This document shows, piece after piece, positions 1 to 14,033 of a stretch of DNA of 64,000 nt. This DNA comes from Sipunculus nudus. Taxonomy: Eukaryota > Annelida > Sipuncula > Golfingiida > Sipunculidae. The stretch is from assembly GCA_026874595.1 (NCBI GenBank), contig CM049318.1, positions 53,545,250 to 53,609,249 on the forward strand. Direction: 5' to 3'. The notes under the pieces are model-generated. The model saw only the letters and a program-made list of their open reading frames with translations. It ran no database searches and was not told the origin of the DNA. A program made the position numbers and the translations under genes. How positions within the stretch are numbered: the first letter of the stretch is position 1; every line of letters begins with the position of its first letter.

Positions 1-2735
1 GTTATATATGACTTTCTCTTCGTACATATTATACATTATTCTCTCTAATGGAGGTATTATTTATCTACAGGGTGTAAGTTACAGAGCAGTGTTGACAAAC
101 GAAAAAAAAAATGTAACCTTAATTGGTTGGCTGCATATAAATGTAAATTGGGGACAATAATCCGATATCACGGAAGACGTCAGTCTCATCCGACTTTTCA
201 CTTTGCCTTCCTGGGCCTGTTCAGTCTGGAAGCTTTTCTGGGCTCCCTGTGGAGCATACAACCAAAGCTACCGCAATAGGAGCTAGAAGGTTTTTCGTTC
301 TTCATTTGCCTGCCTCCCATGTAATACCTCTATGATAAAGACTTTTGTTAGGAGTCTGTCAATGTCTGTCTTCAAGTATTGTGTGAGGAATTCAACATGT
401 AACCCTCCCTGAAAATTATACACTTTGTATCGACTGATATATATTGATATATCAATTCACAGTATGAGCATGGAAACAAATATGTTTGCATTAAATAATA
501 CAAAAATATGTACCTTCTTGTCAGTGACTTTCTAGCATGCTCTAAAATGCATGTTGGACACATTCATTGCAGGGTTTTGTTGAACAAAAGCTATATCAAT
601 CACATTGAGCTCAGACATTTTATAGTGCTAGGACATTATGGAAGTCTCTTCTATTAACTGACTTTTTTATTAGTATACACAAGATATATCAAACTCCAAA
701 CTGTTATTGATATCGCACGAGATATTATAAGTGGTGAATTAGTATTATATGATATATCATAACCTATAATAAGAACATAAAGAGTTATCTACAGAGGTAA
801 ACATGAGGTTAAAGAGGTGGCTGGAACGAAAGCCACCATAAGGAAGTTACAATAACTGCCACGGTCCTGGAGTAAAGAGTAGGATTGTGAAACAGTAAAA
901 AATATAATGAAAAATAAGGCATAAAAGTAAAAAAAAATGTCATATTATAATATTAGCCTGACATATAAAAAAGTCGTATATCTGAGTCTTATATTATTTA
1001 ATGTAAAACTAATTGATGTGAATTTCACTTAGTATGACCAGTTCGAAACAGACGTGATAAGCACTACATGTTATTGTTCACTAAATCTGATTCTAATTTA
1101 TCTCAGTATAAAAATTATACACGCGTATTTTACTTTTCATTCACGTTTACAAAATGTTGGACCACAGAATGCTTAAACTGAATTGAATTAGTCCTTTTCC
1201 GCTCAGACCTAGTTTTCTTCTTGATATTAGATCTATTAGTCACTGGCTAGGGTGCTCCTAGCGCATTGATACAAGGGTCACTTGTTTCCTGTTTAATCTA
1301 CCGAGAATATATGAATTGATTACTTGACAGATATATATATATATATATAATACTATGGGGATGGTTCTTTTCATCTTCATACAAGTACTGGCTCAAATTG
1401 TTTTCTAACTTTAACTGCAATTGTGGCAGGCATCGACATAAGTATATTTCGGATTCAACCAATTCATTACAAAAGGTTGATTTTACTGTGAAGTTGGTAC
1501 AGTAGTTGAAAATAATCGATTTGCATATGACTATCTTGGATGTGTTCATTCAGCCAATTTTCTATAAAACAAAGCACACTGCTATGTCTGTATTCACTCA
1601 AGTACCTTGCATTGGCCTGTAGTTCATCTGTTCTGTTGTCTAACACTTGAATATTTGCAAATACAATGGATAGTAATGGTAACCTGAATTTCTCCTTTTT
1701 TAACCTCGAGTTCCACCTGTACAACCCCGTTTACTTACCTTTCAGCTTTGATTGAACAATCACATTGACAGAGAGTATGTCCTTCATGGCAGGTGTTTCT
1801 CAGACTAAGAAGTGTATCTCGACTGTGAACTAACATTCTGCTGTATGGACAGAGTTCACCTGGTCTTTGACAGCAGTCATTTATCCTCCATTATCGCTCA
1901 CGGATAAACACTCGTTAACATTACCGCAATCATAGTCCCAGCTGGCACAGAGGCCCGCTAAAGTGACACAAATAGCCAACAACAGTTCTTTAACCCTGTC
2001 CAAGTTGTGTATAGTGAAAACATTATGAACACAAACAAAGGAAATGCCATCAGTTGAGTCGACGTGTCGCCACTAGGGCAGCGCCATCTATCTAAACAAT
2101 GGGTAAAAAAACTTCTGGAGTGTTCACAATCATGCATTTTGACAATACTCATCGGAAATAAGTTAAACTGCCTTATTAAGCCTTTCCAAGAAGATTTTAC
2201 CAAGCACTCCCAAGATGCTTATTTAGAAGCTTCTTCGTGCAACTGTTTAAATAATTTCCTTTCACTTAGCTCGCAGATTATAGGTCAAGTGACAATATTT
2301 CTGGTTTCCTTGATTTTTACAGGAACCTATCTGGTTCTTAATCAAATTTGAAAGTTCTAGGTCCAACTGTCCTAATGTTCTTTTACATATCTAGCAAAAT
2401 GTCAGATTCCCACAGAGATTTACCCAGGACCTCCCAGAATGTTGCCTGAAAAGATTCTAGGTCTAGCGGATACAACTCGTGTCCTGTCTGACTCACTGGG
2501 TGCCCACAATTACGTTTGCAGCCCCCAAATTTAGGTCATCATGACCTTATTTCAGGCTTCAAAGGAGATTTGCTACCAAATTCCCAGGATGTAATAAGTC
2601 TAATGCCTACGGATGGATTTTTAGGAAAAAGTTTCTAGCGACCCCTACCAAATACCTGCTACCACATGGGTAAATTGGTCACCATGAGATTATTTGAATA
2701 AAATACATGCCTATTACCACCACTGATAACTAAAA
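1..2735. other. AT-rich intergenic stretch, nothing recognised
   Basis: No open frame here resembles a known protein, and none is longer than about 95 codons. There is a short TA tract near 1,330-1,350. The sequence at 2,640-2,700 recurs in inverted orientation at about 19,950-20,020, so the right edge is already repeat-derived. Confidence 0.5.
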
Positions 2736-2739
2736 GTTG

Positions 2740-3870
2740 ACTGACCCATTAACAGTAAAAGAACTGGAGTAAAGAACAGATAATTTATGATCAATAAACA
2801 AATGAGACTCAATGACACGACATGAAACGGTGGCTAGAAAATGACACAAATGCAATAAATTGGCAATCTCAAAATACAGGTAAAAATGGACAAAGATAGA
2901 CATAGTAATGGCACCAACAGTCTGTAGCAGCTGATAAAACTAGTAATGATTAATAAACAAACCAGGTTTTAGAAGACTTTATAAACCACAGCTCACAAAC
3001 TGACACGATTACAGTCATTTGACAGATAAAAATTGAGTACAAAATGCTTAAATTATCGGTAGCGCAATCATTTGGTGAAACAGTGCATGAACAATATGCA
3101 AAACAAATCTTATGGCAATGAGCTTTTGTATCAATATTCTTTTGTTTCATTACAGAAAAAAAATAGATCACGGTAACCCTATTACAGAATTCCAAGGAAA
3201 TCTTTGAGGAACTCCTTGGATTTTAGGTTAGAAGTTTCTGGGTCCAACAGGTGTGATTTGTGCCCTTTTAACGTGTTAACTGACGGCGAGACGGCCGTAT
3301 AATGGGTGATCGCTATTGCGCCGATGACCTATAGTCAGTTGAGCTTATTACCGTGGATACAAATAAATATCTACGGCGAAGAAAACCGTCATATAAATTC
3401 ATACATGATTCAGATTTTGACACTGGCCATGACACCTATATACGCGATCCTAAATTTGTCGCTCCTATATGTACATACTGATGTGACTTTTTGTTTAAGC
3501 ACTGATTAATAGATAAGGCGCAATGGTCTCCAAACATGTCTGCCTTGAAATATGCAGGATATATTGCTTTGACTGACCTTGAATTGTCAGGATTAATGCT
3601 CACACCATGGAGCAAAATGTCCTGTGCCGGGCCACAATCTGTGATCCCATTATTCTTAGGTTCCTGGTAAAAATTTTGTCATTACCATTTATTTTATATC
3701 GTTTCTAGAAATACCAATATTAGGAGAAAAAAGATTTTATCATTATTAAAGCATACATGCGAAATTTGGGAACATGGTAGTATTAATCGAGCTCTCCACT
3801 GAATTTACTTTATGGGTCAATTCTAACCTTAAACACAGATACCGATTTTAAAGCGGTCCCTAATGAACCC
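2740..3870 (+). repeat. Dispersed repeat, copy 1
   Basis: This stretch aligns by eye, in direct orientation, with 20,340-21,480. Shared blocks include the segment beginning GATCAATAAACAAATGAGAC and one around ACGGCCGTAT. Its second half is repeated in tandem at 4,190-4,860. No coding potential was recognised. Probably a non-autonomous transposon or an old duplicated segment; termini are not defined. Confidence 0.65.
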
Positions 3871-4189
3871 TATACCCATAGGTGCCCATTGGCAGCAAGT
3901 TATTATGCCCAGTTCCGCCTCATTCTCACACTGTAGCAGTCTATACTAGCATGTTATCGCCGCATGGGCCTCAATGGCGGGGGCTGGGGGTGGAGATGGT
4001 GGGGGGGGGGGTTTACCGCCTCCACGTTTTAGCAAGGGGGTTGGTCAATGTTATCCCCTCTGTAATTCAAAGAATAATATTTGTATTTTGGAAATTAAAT
4101 ATATTATTTATTAGAATAAAAGACTTTGGTTCTATTTCTGAGTTAACTAAAAATATTATATAAAATCTATATTTTATGTCACCCTCTAG

Positions 4190-5560
4190 CTGCCGAAAAA
4201 TAGTGAACGCATGACGGCCGTACAAAGGGTGTACTTACAGTCAGTTGAGCCAATAAACGTTAATGCGAAAAAGGGCACCACGGCGAAGAAAAATTTGAAA
4301 GATACCAGAATACATGATCATAATATTTTGATTCATATATATATATATATTTCTGTTGCCGGGCATGATAAAGTACCTACCTGATGTGGCCTATGGCTAG
4401 AGCACTGATTGAATTAACGTTTTTATAGATAAGGCGCATTGGCCTCCAATCATATCTGCATTGAAATATACAGGATGTATTGCTTTGACTGACCTTTGGA
4501 CGTCGGGATTAATGCTTACACCCTGGAGCGAATTGGCCTGTCCCGATTAACATATATGCTAAGCGGGCCACAACCAGTGATCCCTTAATTTTTAAAATTC
4601 TTTAAAAAATATGTAATTACTATTTATTTTATATCATTACTAGAAATAACAATCTTGGGAGAAAAAAGATTTTATTATTATTAAAGCATAAATCCGAAAT
4701 TTTGGAACATGGGAGTATCAAACGCGCTCTCCACTTAATTTACTATATGGGTCAATTCTACATTAAAAACAGAAGTCGATTTATAGCGGTCCCTAATGAC
4801 AAGAAATACAGTTGCAATCTTATTTCCTATGAAATAAATTAAACAAATTTCTGTTATCATAGAGAATATAAAGAAGAGAAAGAGGCATCGTTTCTCCTGA
4901 CCAGATGCTTTAAAGGGGGCATAATCCGATTTCTGACGTGTATCAACGATAGATGATATCTTGAGCCTGATATAAATATTAGAATTGTAACGCCGGGCAA
5001 AGAGGCTGATATTTTAGTTTATTTCCATTTTATGTGTTTATAATGTTTGGATTATCCCAAAAAATACGCACAATCAACAAGGGCATCTGGAGCATCCAGG
5101 GTTTTGCCAAGTGCACTTTGCAACTAGTGACCTTTCAACTTCATCAGAGGCGTACTAAGAATATTTCATAGCAGGCATTACCTACAGTTCATTAAAATGT
5201 ATGCAGAGAGAAAAGGGTTAATAGCTGGCCTCAAACTTAGGCCTCTCATTGTCTCCTAGCGCAGACATCTATTTGATTTTATCTATCACTTAATTAATGA
5301 TGGCACGGTATCAGTGCATAGATATACAATCAACAGATTAAGTAATGTAGGCATCCTTAGCACCAGACCAAACTGCTCATTTTAAAGAGGTGCCCTCTGA
5401 ATTGAGGGACGGGCTCAAACTGGTTTATTTTTAATTAGGACAGATGCATCTGGACTTGGCTGAAATATGACTACAGGATTTGATCAAACATTAAGATGCA
5501 TGCATCAAATATCACAGGTTTAACTCAAGCTCTGTGTGAAGTAAAAGTAAATGCAATTGA
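4190..5560 (+). repeat. Dispersed repeat, copy 2
   Basis: Positions 4,190-4,860 resemble 3,240-3,870, and the remainder resembles 21,560-21,700 plus 22,730-22,900. Common segments include the block around TAAGGCGCATTGGCCTCCAA and the block containing GACCAGATGCT. No protein is recognised. Confidence 0.6.
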
Positions 5561-6647
5561 ACTTAGAGCCCCCGCCCCCGGATTACAACTCTTTAGGCTT
5601 AATTGGGGAGACTATGCCCAACAGTCACGTCGCGTTTCTGTCACAATGGAATGAGCCTTTCTGGGGTTCCTCGGTGTTATGAGCCAGCAAAAGGGATGAC
5701 ACACCCAGGTACGGCAAGAGTGGTACATCGGGCGCCCTATTAACGGCATAACTCACGCATGTAAAGCCACTTTCAGGTCGTAGTTCAAAAAACACATGTA
5801 AAGCCACTTTCAGGTCGTAGTTCAAAACACAGCTTGATTATATTTTGTCATATTGGTCAACCTTGTTAATTACAACAATTCTGTTTCCGAATGACATAAT
5901 CTGATAATATGTCCTGAGTCAGAATAGAAATTTGTACGCATTACAATGTATTACTTATTGAACAAAACAAGGTCGTAGCACAAAAATCAATACCTGTTGC
6001 CTTCAAACTATGCCACCATGCATGCATTACATGCGAAAATCAGGGAGAAGCTCACATAGATCGCATATCTCATTGACATGATTTACAACTCCTTATCACC
6101 AAGGGTTATCTTGGGCTTTCCCGAAAGACTGCACAGGTCTGAGCAAGTCTTCCTGATTAAATTTTATTATTTTTTTTCTAATCTATATCTCATGTCACCC
6201 CCTCCCCTACACACACACCTTTCAAGATAATTGACGCCACTGTTTGGCGGGATCTGACATGGACCCTTCCGTGCACTAAAAAAACTCTTCCATAACGGTT
6301 CGACCCTTTCTGTCATGTTTAGATACTAGTGTTTGCAAATGTAAGAGAAAGTTTCTTTTCTCTAATCTCTATCGTTTAACCGGACAGTATCTCAGTTGTA
6401 TAACTTGAATATTGATTATGCACCCCTGTTGACAACATGAAAGATGGAGAGAGTCTCTGTAAAAAGTAGACTTTAATCTGCCTGAATTATTCTATTTTAA
6501 TATTATGACAAGTATATATATATACAGATCAAAAATGAAATATAGCTGTGATAGTCTGTAGTCTAAATGTAAGTAAAGGATAAAGTGACGGCTTTGAATA
6601 GGCTAACTTAAAAAACAAGTTAGTTTGTAGAAAAAGCATCACATTTT

Positions 6648-6697
<50 letters not shown>

Positions 6698-6990
6698 TAT
6701 ATGGTCTATAAATACCCCGGCTCATATCAGTAGCTGACAAAAAATATAGTAATCTCAAAAATGTTACTGTAAAAAGCGTGAGGAATACCACATATATAAA
6801 TATGGGATAAAAAATGTGAGTATAAATGAATTTATAACGAATAAACAGTTTGTGTAAATTTACTTAAATTATAACAAAATATTTTTAGATACAATTATGT
6901 TGTAAGCAATAAACAGTAAATCAAGGTCAAGGCAAATACAAATGGCAGGTTGTGCTTTGGAGAAGCTCCAAAATACATTTCCATCCAGGC
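5560..6990. other. Intergenic stretch with a short tandem duplication and TA tract
   Basis: A unit of about 37 bp (ATGTAAAGCCACTTTCAGG...) is duplicated back to back at roughly 5,759-5,826. A long TA microsatellite lies at about 6,651-6,691. No gene is recognised. Confidence 0.5.
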
Positions 6991-7006
6991 CATATATTGA
7001 GAGAAA

Positions 7007-7801
7007 ATGGATAAAGACACTATGGAAATATTGTTAAAGAGCATGGAAACAAATATCTTGAAAAATTTAGACAACAAATTGGCTGAAATGGAAAGTAAAA
7101 TGGAGTGTAAAATTAAAATTCTGAGAGTTGACATTCAAGGGACTGATGCATCACTTAAACAGACAGAGGCCCTGGTACAGAACATGCAGACTGAGGTAAA
7201 TAGTGCAATTTGTCATTTAGAAAGTGTATATGAAAGTATTTTTCAAAAGCTGAAAGATGAATGTAAGAGAGAGCTGCTTACTGTAGCTGAGGTGAACATA
7301 TCTCTCGAGAAAGACTTGGAGTCAGCCAGGGCCCACTTTGAAGAATAAGAACAGTACAGTCGCAGAAATAGTGTAAGAATTATTGGTGTCCAGGAGGACG
7401 AAAATGATAATTTAAGAGATAAAGTCTGGTAAATTTTCGAGAAGATTGGAGCCCAAGTCGACCTCTGGATGATTGACAGGATGCACAGGGTAGGACGCAC
7501 AGGGAAACAGAACCGGCGGCCAATTCTGATCAAATTTGTTAGCTACGCATGTAGACAGAATGTGATAAGGAAAAGAAAATTGCTAAAAGGAACAGGCATC
7601 TATATTGTGGAAGATCTAACTGATTATAGATTCAAGTTGTTACTGGCAGCTAAAGAACACAAAAAATTTCAACTGGAATGGACCTCTGATGGAAAAGTTA
7701 TTGTGAAAACTGAGGGTGGTTCACTTGTGCATATCAACCATTTAAACAAACAAACAAACTCTGCTTCTGTGAAAATTCGAATATTTCATTGTTCAAGATA
7801 A
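7007..7801 (+). pseudogene. LINE A ORF1 (RNA-binding protein), two in-frame stops
   Basis: The first ~110 codons are heptad-like and rich in Lys, Glu, Met and Leu, predicting a coiled coil. A stop at 7,346-7,348 is followed in the same frame by EQYSRRNSVRIIGV, the typical start of the RRM in L1-type ORF1 proteins, and then by the basic segment MIDRMHRVGRTGKQNRRPIL. A second in-frame stop lies near 7,429. ORF1 proteins of this type form trimers that package the element's RNA in the cytoplasm. The two stops make this copy non-functional. ORF2 lies downstream on the same strand. Confidence 0.8.
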
Positions 7802-8299
7802 AGTCTACTTGTTATGTTCTTTGAAAATAAGTATTTTTATTAGTGTATTGAACTAAGATGCACATTATCTATATCAATTTATGCTACTGTCATATGGAGG
7901 ATCTATGGTACATACTGAGTGTACTCTGTATATGTATTTCAATTGTATTAAGTTTCTGTTCAGTATTATATCCTGTGGTTTACATTTTGGCTGTAATGTA
8001 ATATACACAAAGTTTAATGTCATAGCTGAACCTTAGTGAACCATTTATTATCTAATATTGTCTTGCCTTTTGGATACTATATTTTAAATGCAATTAATAA
8101 TTACAAAATCATGGTTACATGTTTAAATGTTAATTTACTATACTAAATATTATAAAACTTTTTTTAATATGGACGTATGTTACTTTCAAAGATAGCCTGG
8201 TATCACATGGATTTAACTGTAAGTTTTGAGTTTAAGTACAAAGGTACACTTGCACTAAATTAATTGGCATGAAAAGAAAGTGTGCCTGGATGGATTTGC

Positions 8300-11200
8300 G
8301 GTTTCACAACTTTGCATGGCAGGACCGTGTTAGTGGTATTTGTTGGGGGAAGCTTAAAATAGGTCAACCCAATAACACAGGGAACTAAAGCTTTTGGTAA
8401 ACCTCTTATGTGTCTTTTAAATGGTCAATGTTTGTTTTTTGTGTCACGGCCAATGCAGGGGGAAAATGTGTTTGCCCTGCAGTTATTGTACTGTCCTGGT
8501 AACCTTAATGCACTGATGAGAGTCTCTGACATGTTTGATATATCTCTGTATGCGGTAAAACATATTATATTTACTTGAAGTGTTTAATAGTTGCAGCTGT
8601 AATTTAAATATTAAAACATTAAATATTCGAGAACTTAATAAAACCAGAAAAAGAGGATCATTATTTAGATTACTGCATAAGGAGAAAACAAACATAACTT
8701 TTTTTTCAAGAAAATTATAGCAGTGAACAGAATGAAGCGCTTTGGAAGAATGAATGGGGTGCAAAAATATATTAGTCATGGGAATAATAATAGTCGTGGT
8801 GTGGCTATTTAATTTGTAATGAATTGGATATTCAGGTAAAGCAAATTCATGAATATGAAAATGGGAGATTGCTTATGTTAAATTGTTTAATTGAAAAAAA
8901 CATCCGTTTCTGGTGATCAATATATATGCACCGAAAAGCCTAAATGAACAAAAATTATTTTTAGGACTCTAACGGAGAGAATGATGGAGCAAAACCAACA
9001 AGGGAGGAATAATATTATTCTGGGTGGGGATTTCAACATTGTTCTTAATAAAAGATTAGGTAAAATAGGCAATTTACACGATAATAAAAACCAAGTCAGA
9101 AACATTTTAAACTCTGTATGTGAGACATGATCTAACTGATGTATGGAGGAGGAGATATCCTAACAAAAAAAAAGATATACATGGAGAAGAAATAATCCAA
9201 TTACCCGTTGTAGGTTGGACTACTGGTTGCTATCCAACTCACTATATGATTATGTGGATGATATTTGTATAGAGGCAGCCTATCATTCTGATCACAGTCC
9301 AGTTAAACTTAAAATAGAATGAAGCAACAAAGTAAAGGTAGAGGTTACTGGAAAATTAATACTTCTTATTTAGATGACGGTGATTTTATAATACATTTAA
9401 TTAGACAAAATGAAGTATGACAAAATGAAAGTGAATGTATAACAAATGCCCAAACAAAATGGGAATACATTAAATATAAGATAAAAGAATATTGTGTTGC
9501 CTTTGGAAAGAAAAATAAAAAGAAAACAGCACAACGGGAAAAGAATTATTTGAGGAACTAAAATTCAATGAAGAAAAAAATTAGAGGCTGAAACCAATGA
9601 AAATGTAAAAGAACAGTTGATACAATCCTATAACCAGATAAAAATTGAATTTGAAAAGATAGAACATGATAAAACAGAAGGGGCTGTTATGGGGTCAAAA
9701 GTCAGATGGTACGAGCACGGTGAGAGAAGTAATAAATATTTCCTAAACCTTGAAAAACGGAACTATACAACGAAAAATAAAAATAAGTTAATAGACCTTG
9801 ATGGAAATGTTGTGACAGATCCTAAGCAGATATTGGAGATTCAAAGAAAATTTTATACAAAACTATATAGTTCAAATCTAAAGATGACACCAGTTGAAAT
9901 TAAATCATATTTAAAAGATCTTAAAATGTCAATGTTGTCGGAAGATGAAAAATTATCTTGTGAAGGTCCACTCACATCAGAAGAATGTTTAAAAGCTCTA
10001 AATACTATGAAATTTAACAAAAGCCCAGGGAGTGATGGAATACCTGTTGAATTTTACAAAACATATTGGCACATCTTTGGTAATTATATGATTGACAGCT
10101 TTAACTTTTCAAAAAAGCAGGTAGAAAATGCATGTCTGCTGTACAAAGACAAGTCATAATAACTCTATTAGATAAAGGAAAGGGTCGATTTAAGGTAGAA
10201 AACTGGAGGCTAATTTCTCTTTTAAATACGGAATATAAAATTGTGTCAAAAACACTTTCAAATAGATTTATACAGTATGAAAATTAATAAATAATAACCA
10301 GTCTGGTTTTATCAAAGGTCGAGACATTCACGATGTTACAAGATTTCTATCAGATTTATTACCATGTACAGAGAAAAAGCATATACCATGTATACTATTG
10401 GCAATCGACTTTAAAAAGGCTTTTGATTCATTGGAATGGACCTTTATGTTTCAAATATTAGAAAAAATGAACTTTGGAGTAGATTTTATAAATTTGATTA
10501 AATTGATGTATACCAACATATTTAGTAATGTAAAAAACAATGGACATCCTTCAGAGCGTATACAGATAGAAAGAGGTGTCCGACAAGTGACCCTTTATCA
10601 CCCTATTTATTTATCCTATCACGAGAAGCATCAGCAAACAAAATAGAGCAAAGTGATAAAATTATGGGTTTACAAATAGAAAATAACCATATTAAAAATG
10701 CTATGCTGATGATGTTACAGAAATTATCAAAGATAAAAAAATCTGCCTCCTGTTTACTTTAAGAAATAAAATTATTTGGTAATTCTTTGGTTTGCAAATG
10801 AATATGAAAAAAAAGCAGAAGTGCTTTGGCTAGGTTTAGAAAAAAGGTAATGAAGATACACCATTAGGTATTAAATGGCCGGGTGACACACTTACTATTC
10901 TTGGTATTTTAATTTCGTACAGTAAAGAAAAAGCAGAAAAACTAAATTTTCATGATAAGCTTGTAAACAGCTGGAAATTGCGTTATCTGACAATGATAGG
11001 TAGAATCTAAATTGTTAAATCATTTCTAATATCACAACTTCAGTATTGTTTCTCATGTTTGTGTATTCCAAAAATTGTTATACAGAAATTGAATACAATT
11101 ATATTTAACTTATATGGAGAGGAAAGAGAGAGAAATTAAAACGTGATGTTCTTTTACAAGAGACTAAAAATGGAGGTTTTACAGCACCTCATGTTGAAGC

Positions 11201-12250
11201 CATTATTAATACTTGTAAACTAAGATGGGTTAAGAAATATATGTATGGAACTTATGGGCCTTTGAAACTATTATGGGAATATAATATGAAAACATTCTGT
11301 ACCCTACCAGGGATGATTTTTTATTGCTCATACACAATGGACATTCTTAAGAATTTCTATTAAGCAAATTGATACGTTTTATTCTGGAGTACTGAGAGCT
11401 TGGTATATAATTAGGTATGATACTGAAAATTTTATGATCAGGTTGTATGGTATAATTCTTATCTAAAAACCAATTTATTTTATGTTAACTTATTTCAGCC
11501 TGGTTTGTGATTTGTGAGGGATCTTTTTAATGAAAATGGTGAAATTATACCATTTAGAGAGTGGCAAAAACGGGGTGTTTTACCAAGATTCTATATGAAG
11601 TGGAGGGCAACAGTGTCTATTGTGAGGAAAAATATTGAATTAATTAATGTGCCCAATATTCATATGCAGATACCATTATCAACTGAACGGTGTATTGATC
11701 GTGACCTTAAATTTGATTCAAAAAGGTTGTATTCAGTTTATGTACAAAAACACTCATTTTTAAAATTAACTCCAACTATCAGTAAACATGTTGATACCGA
11801 TGAAGATATAGTCTGGAAAGAAGTCTTTTTGTTGATTCCTTTGAAAACATGTTTTAATATGAAATATCGCTTTTTGCAGTTTAGAATATTGCATGATATA
11901 TTAATAAACAATTACTGGTTAACTAAGTGGAAGGTAAAATCAGATAGTATTTTTGTAAGTGCGAGGTAGAAAATTTAGAATATTTGTTTTGGTTATGTCT
12001 CATTTAGTTACATTATGGCGTCATTTTACTGAATAGTGGAATGAAAACACTAATGAAAGAATTGTTTTAAGTAAAAGAGACGTCTTACTTGGAAAGATAA
12101 AGGGCATGATTTAAATTTACTTATTATTTTAGTTAAATGCTACATTTACTCTGCTCGTCTAGAAGAGGTGAAATTAGAATGGATAAGGGTAAAGCAACAA
12201 ATAAAATATGTTTTTGAAATTGAAAAGCATATAGCAAGTAAAAATTTATA
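8300..12250 (+). pseudogene. LINE A ORF2: endonuclease and reverse transcriptase, frameshifted
   Basis: The endonuclease part contains INIYAPK near 8,920 and ILGGDFN near 9,020, both APE-endonuclease motifs. The RT part includes WYEHGERSNKYFLNLEKRN near 9,705, KFNKSPGSDGIPVEFYK near 10,010, AIDFKKAFDSLEW near 10,400 (motif A with the first catalytic Asp) and YADDV near 10,697 (motif C). The reading frame changes several times, for example after GVRQ near 10,585. A C-terminal piece with FREWQKRGVLPRFYMKWR lies at 11,514-11,969. The intact protein would nick the target and copy RNA by target-primed reverse transcription. This copy cannot do so. The start is not certain. Confidence 0.8.
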
Positions 12251-12469
12251 TTAAAAATATCGATATTATGTAACATGGAGGACTTCCATGTTAAGTAATT
12301 CAGGTTACATGGACTCAGTGTATTATGTTTATTGTTTGTGTGCTTGTATTTATCTAACTATAGTGAAACATATGTATTTTATGCGACTGATATGTGAAGT
12401 GTTTCATATGTAATGTCAATGTTTGTATTGTGTTTGTGGTTGAAATAAAAAAAAACACCCAAAAAAACA

Positions 12470-13061
12470 GTAAAATCATGTATGTTTAACATAACTTTTA
12501 TGTGAATAGGTCCCTTTAATATCCATAACAGGACCACCTTTAAACCTGTCACAGCGGAGAGATCATAAACAACATCGAATGACCAGGGGCGTTTTAGCAT
12601 GCAAGTGGAGATGGGGTGATTAATGGAATCCCCTCTCAGCTATTCAGAAAATACGATTTATATGATGGAAATGAAATATATGAATGGTTAGTATTATAGA
12701 CTTTGGTTCCATTTCTGCCTTTCGACTTGCTGGGACCAGCATTAACAGGTGGGTTATAAATTGTTTTAAATTAATACTCATGTCTCACACACACACACAC
12801 ACACATATATATATGAAAACAGTGAAACAGACTGTTGTGAATTAACAGTGTTGTTTTTCTTCAGAGTTATACCGCTCTGGCCTAGCTTGAAGGCCATAGA
12901 GCACTTTACATCGGAGGGTAACACTACCTTCTACTCCAGCTCCAGCGACAGGTACGTTGTCGAGCACTTTTGTTAACCCACCCTGTCCAGAAATTCAACT
13001 TGTAACATCTACTCCCGTGAAACAGACTGTTGTGAATTAACAGTGTTGTTTTTCTTCAGAG

Positions 13062-13114
<53 letters not shown>

Positions 13115-14030
13115 TATATATATATATAATAATAATAATTTTAACTAATGGGAAAAAGGAAAATTCAGTGTGTGAGTTTATTATAAACAGTGCCCTAACT
13201 ACACCCCTGTATCCGCCGTCTCCAGCCCCCCCCCCCCCCCCCCGGTTAAGGATAAATCGACGCCACTGCGGTTGATCATCAGGTGAGGTCAAGAATCTGT
13301 CGACTGGTGACAAAGTCTCTCACAGTTGATACTTATACGGAATTACCTTGTTTGTATATTACGTCTTTTAAATAAACGTGATAATGAGGATGTCAGGAAA
13401 ATCGCGGCGGTTACTGTAATTTCGCTTTGTGTCGAACCTCCGTCCCTTAGCACGTCTAAATGACTTAACAAGAGACGCCTTAGACACGGGCTGGTGGAGT
13501 ATAAGTAAGGTTTCTACCTTTTGCCCAAGGACAGCTTACTTTATCCTATAGGAAAGCTTATTATTGGGCCAGTCGACGCGTAGTGAAGAGGGGTGGTATG
13601 TTTCTCTTATATCTAACAATATGGTGCAAAATGTACTACGTATCAGAATCAGAAACATAAAAGTTATAGAACCATAAATGTCTGGCAAAAAGAAACCATG
13701 GAAACATAACCCATTTTTTTAAATAATTCATAGGAGCCAGAGAAATTAGCTATATTTGCAGTAGGTGGCTTAGACTGATTCCCCGCCCTACCCCAAAGCA
13801 TAATAATGCAGGGTACTACTGCTTGCGCCAAGAGAGAAACTGGCCCTCGCATCAAGTGGCGTTTTGTTAAAAAGCATTTTAACAAAGATGAATTTCCAGA
13901 TGGTGCTCCACGAGTTAGATGCAGGTAGGATCGGCTCCACTTGTTTTGTCTATGAATTTTGTAAAATATTGCGATTGTTATAAAAATAAGACCATTTGAT
14001 ATTTAAGGATTTAACTTCTCATTAGTAACA
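12470..14030. other. Intergenic: duplicated 48-bp block, TA tract, poly-C
   Basis: A block beginning GTGAAACAGACTGTTGTGAA occurs at about 12,822-12,872 and again at 13,017-13,066, each running into an ATAT tract or a similar junction. It reappears inverted at about 32,510-32,560. A TA tract occupies about 13,063-13,111 and a C run about 13,227-13,243. No gene was recognised. Confidence 0.55.
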
Positions 14031-14033
14031 TTT

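Larger units (their letters stand above)
6995..12460 (+). mobile_element. Degenerate L1/Tx1-like non-LTR retrotransposon (LINE A)
   Basis: The segment carries, in order, an ORF1 with coiled coil and RNA-binding region, an APE-type endonuclease, a reverse transcriptase and a C-terminal segment. It ends near an A-rich stretch at 12,447-12,470. Many stops and frameshifts interrupt it, so it is a dead copy. The clade (L1 or Tx1 group) is inferred from the ORF1 style and from RT/endonuclease motifs; the target site duplication was not identified. Confidence 0.85.

Noticed and set aside
13062-13313. Minus-strand small protein
   Set aside because: Formed by poly-C and TA runs only.
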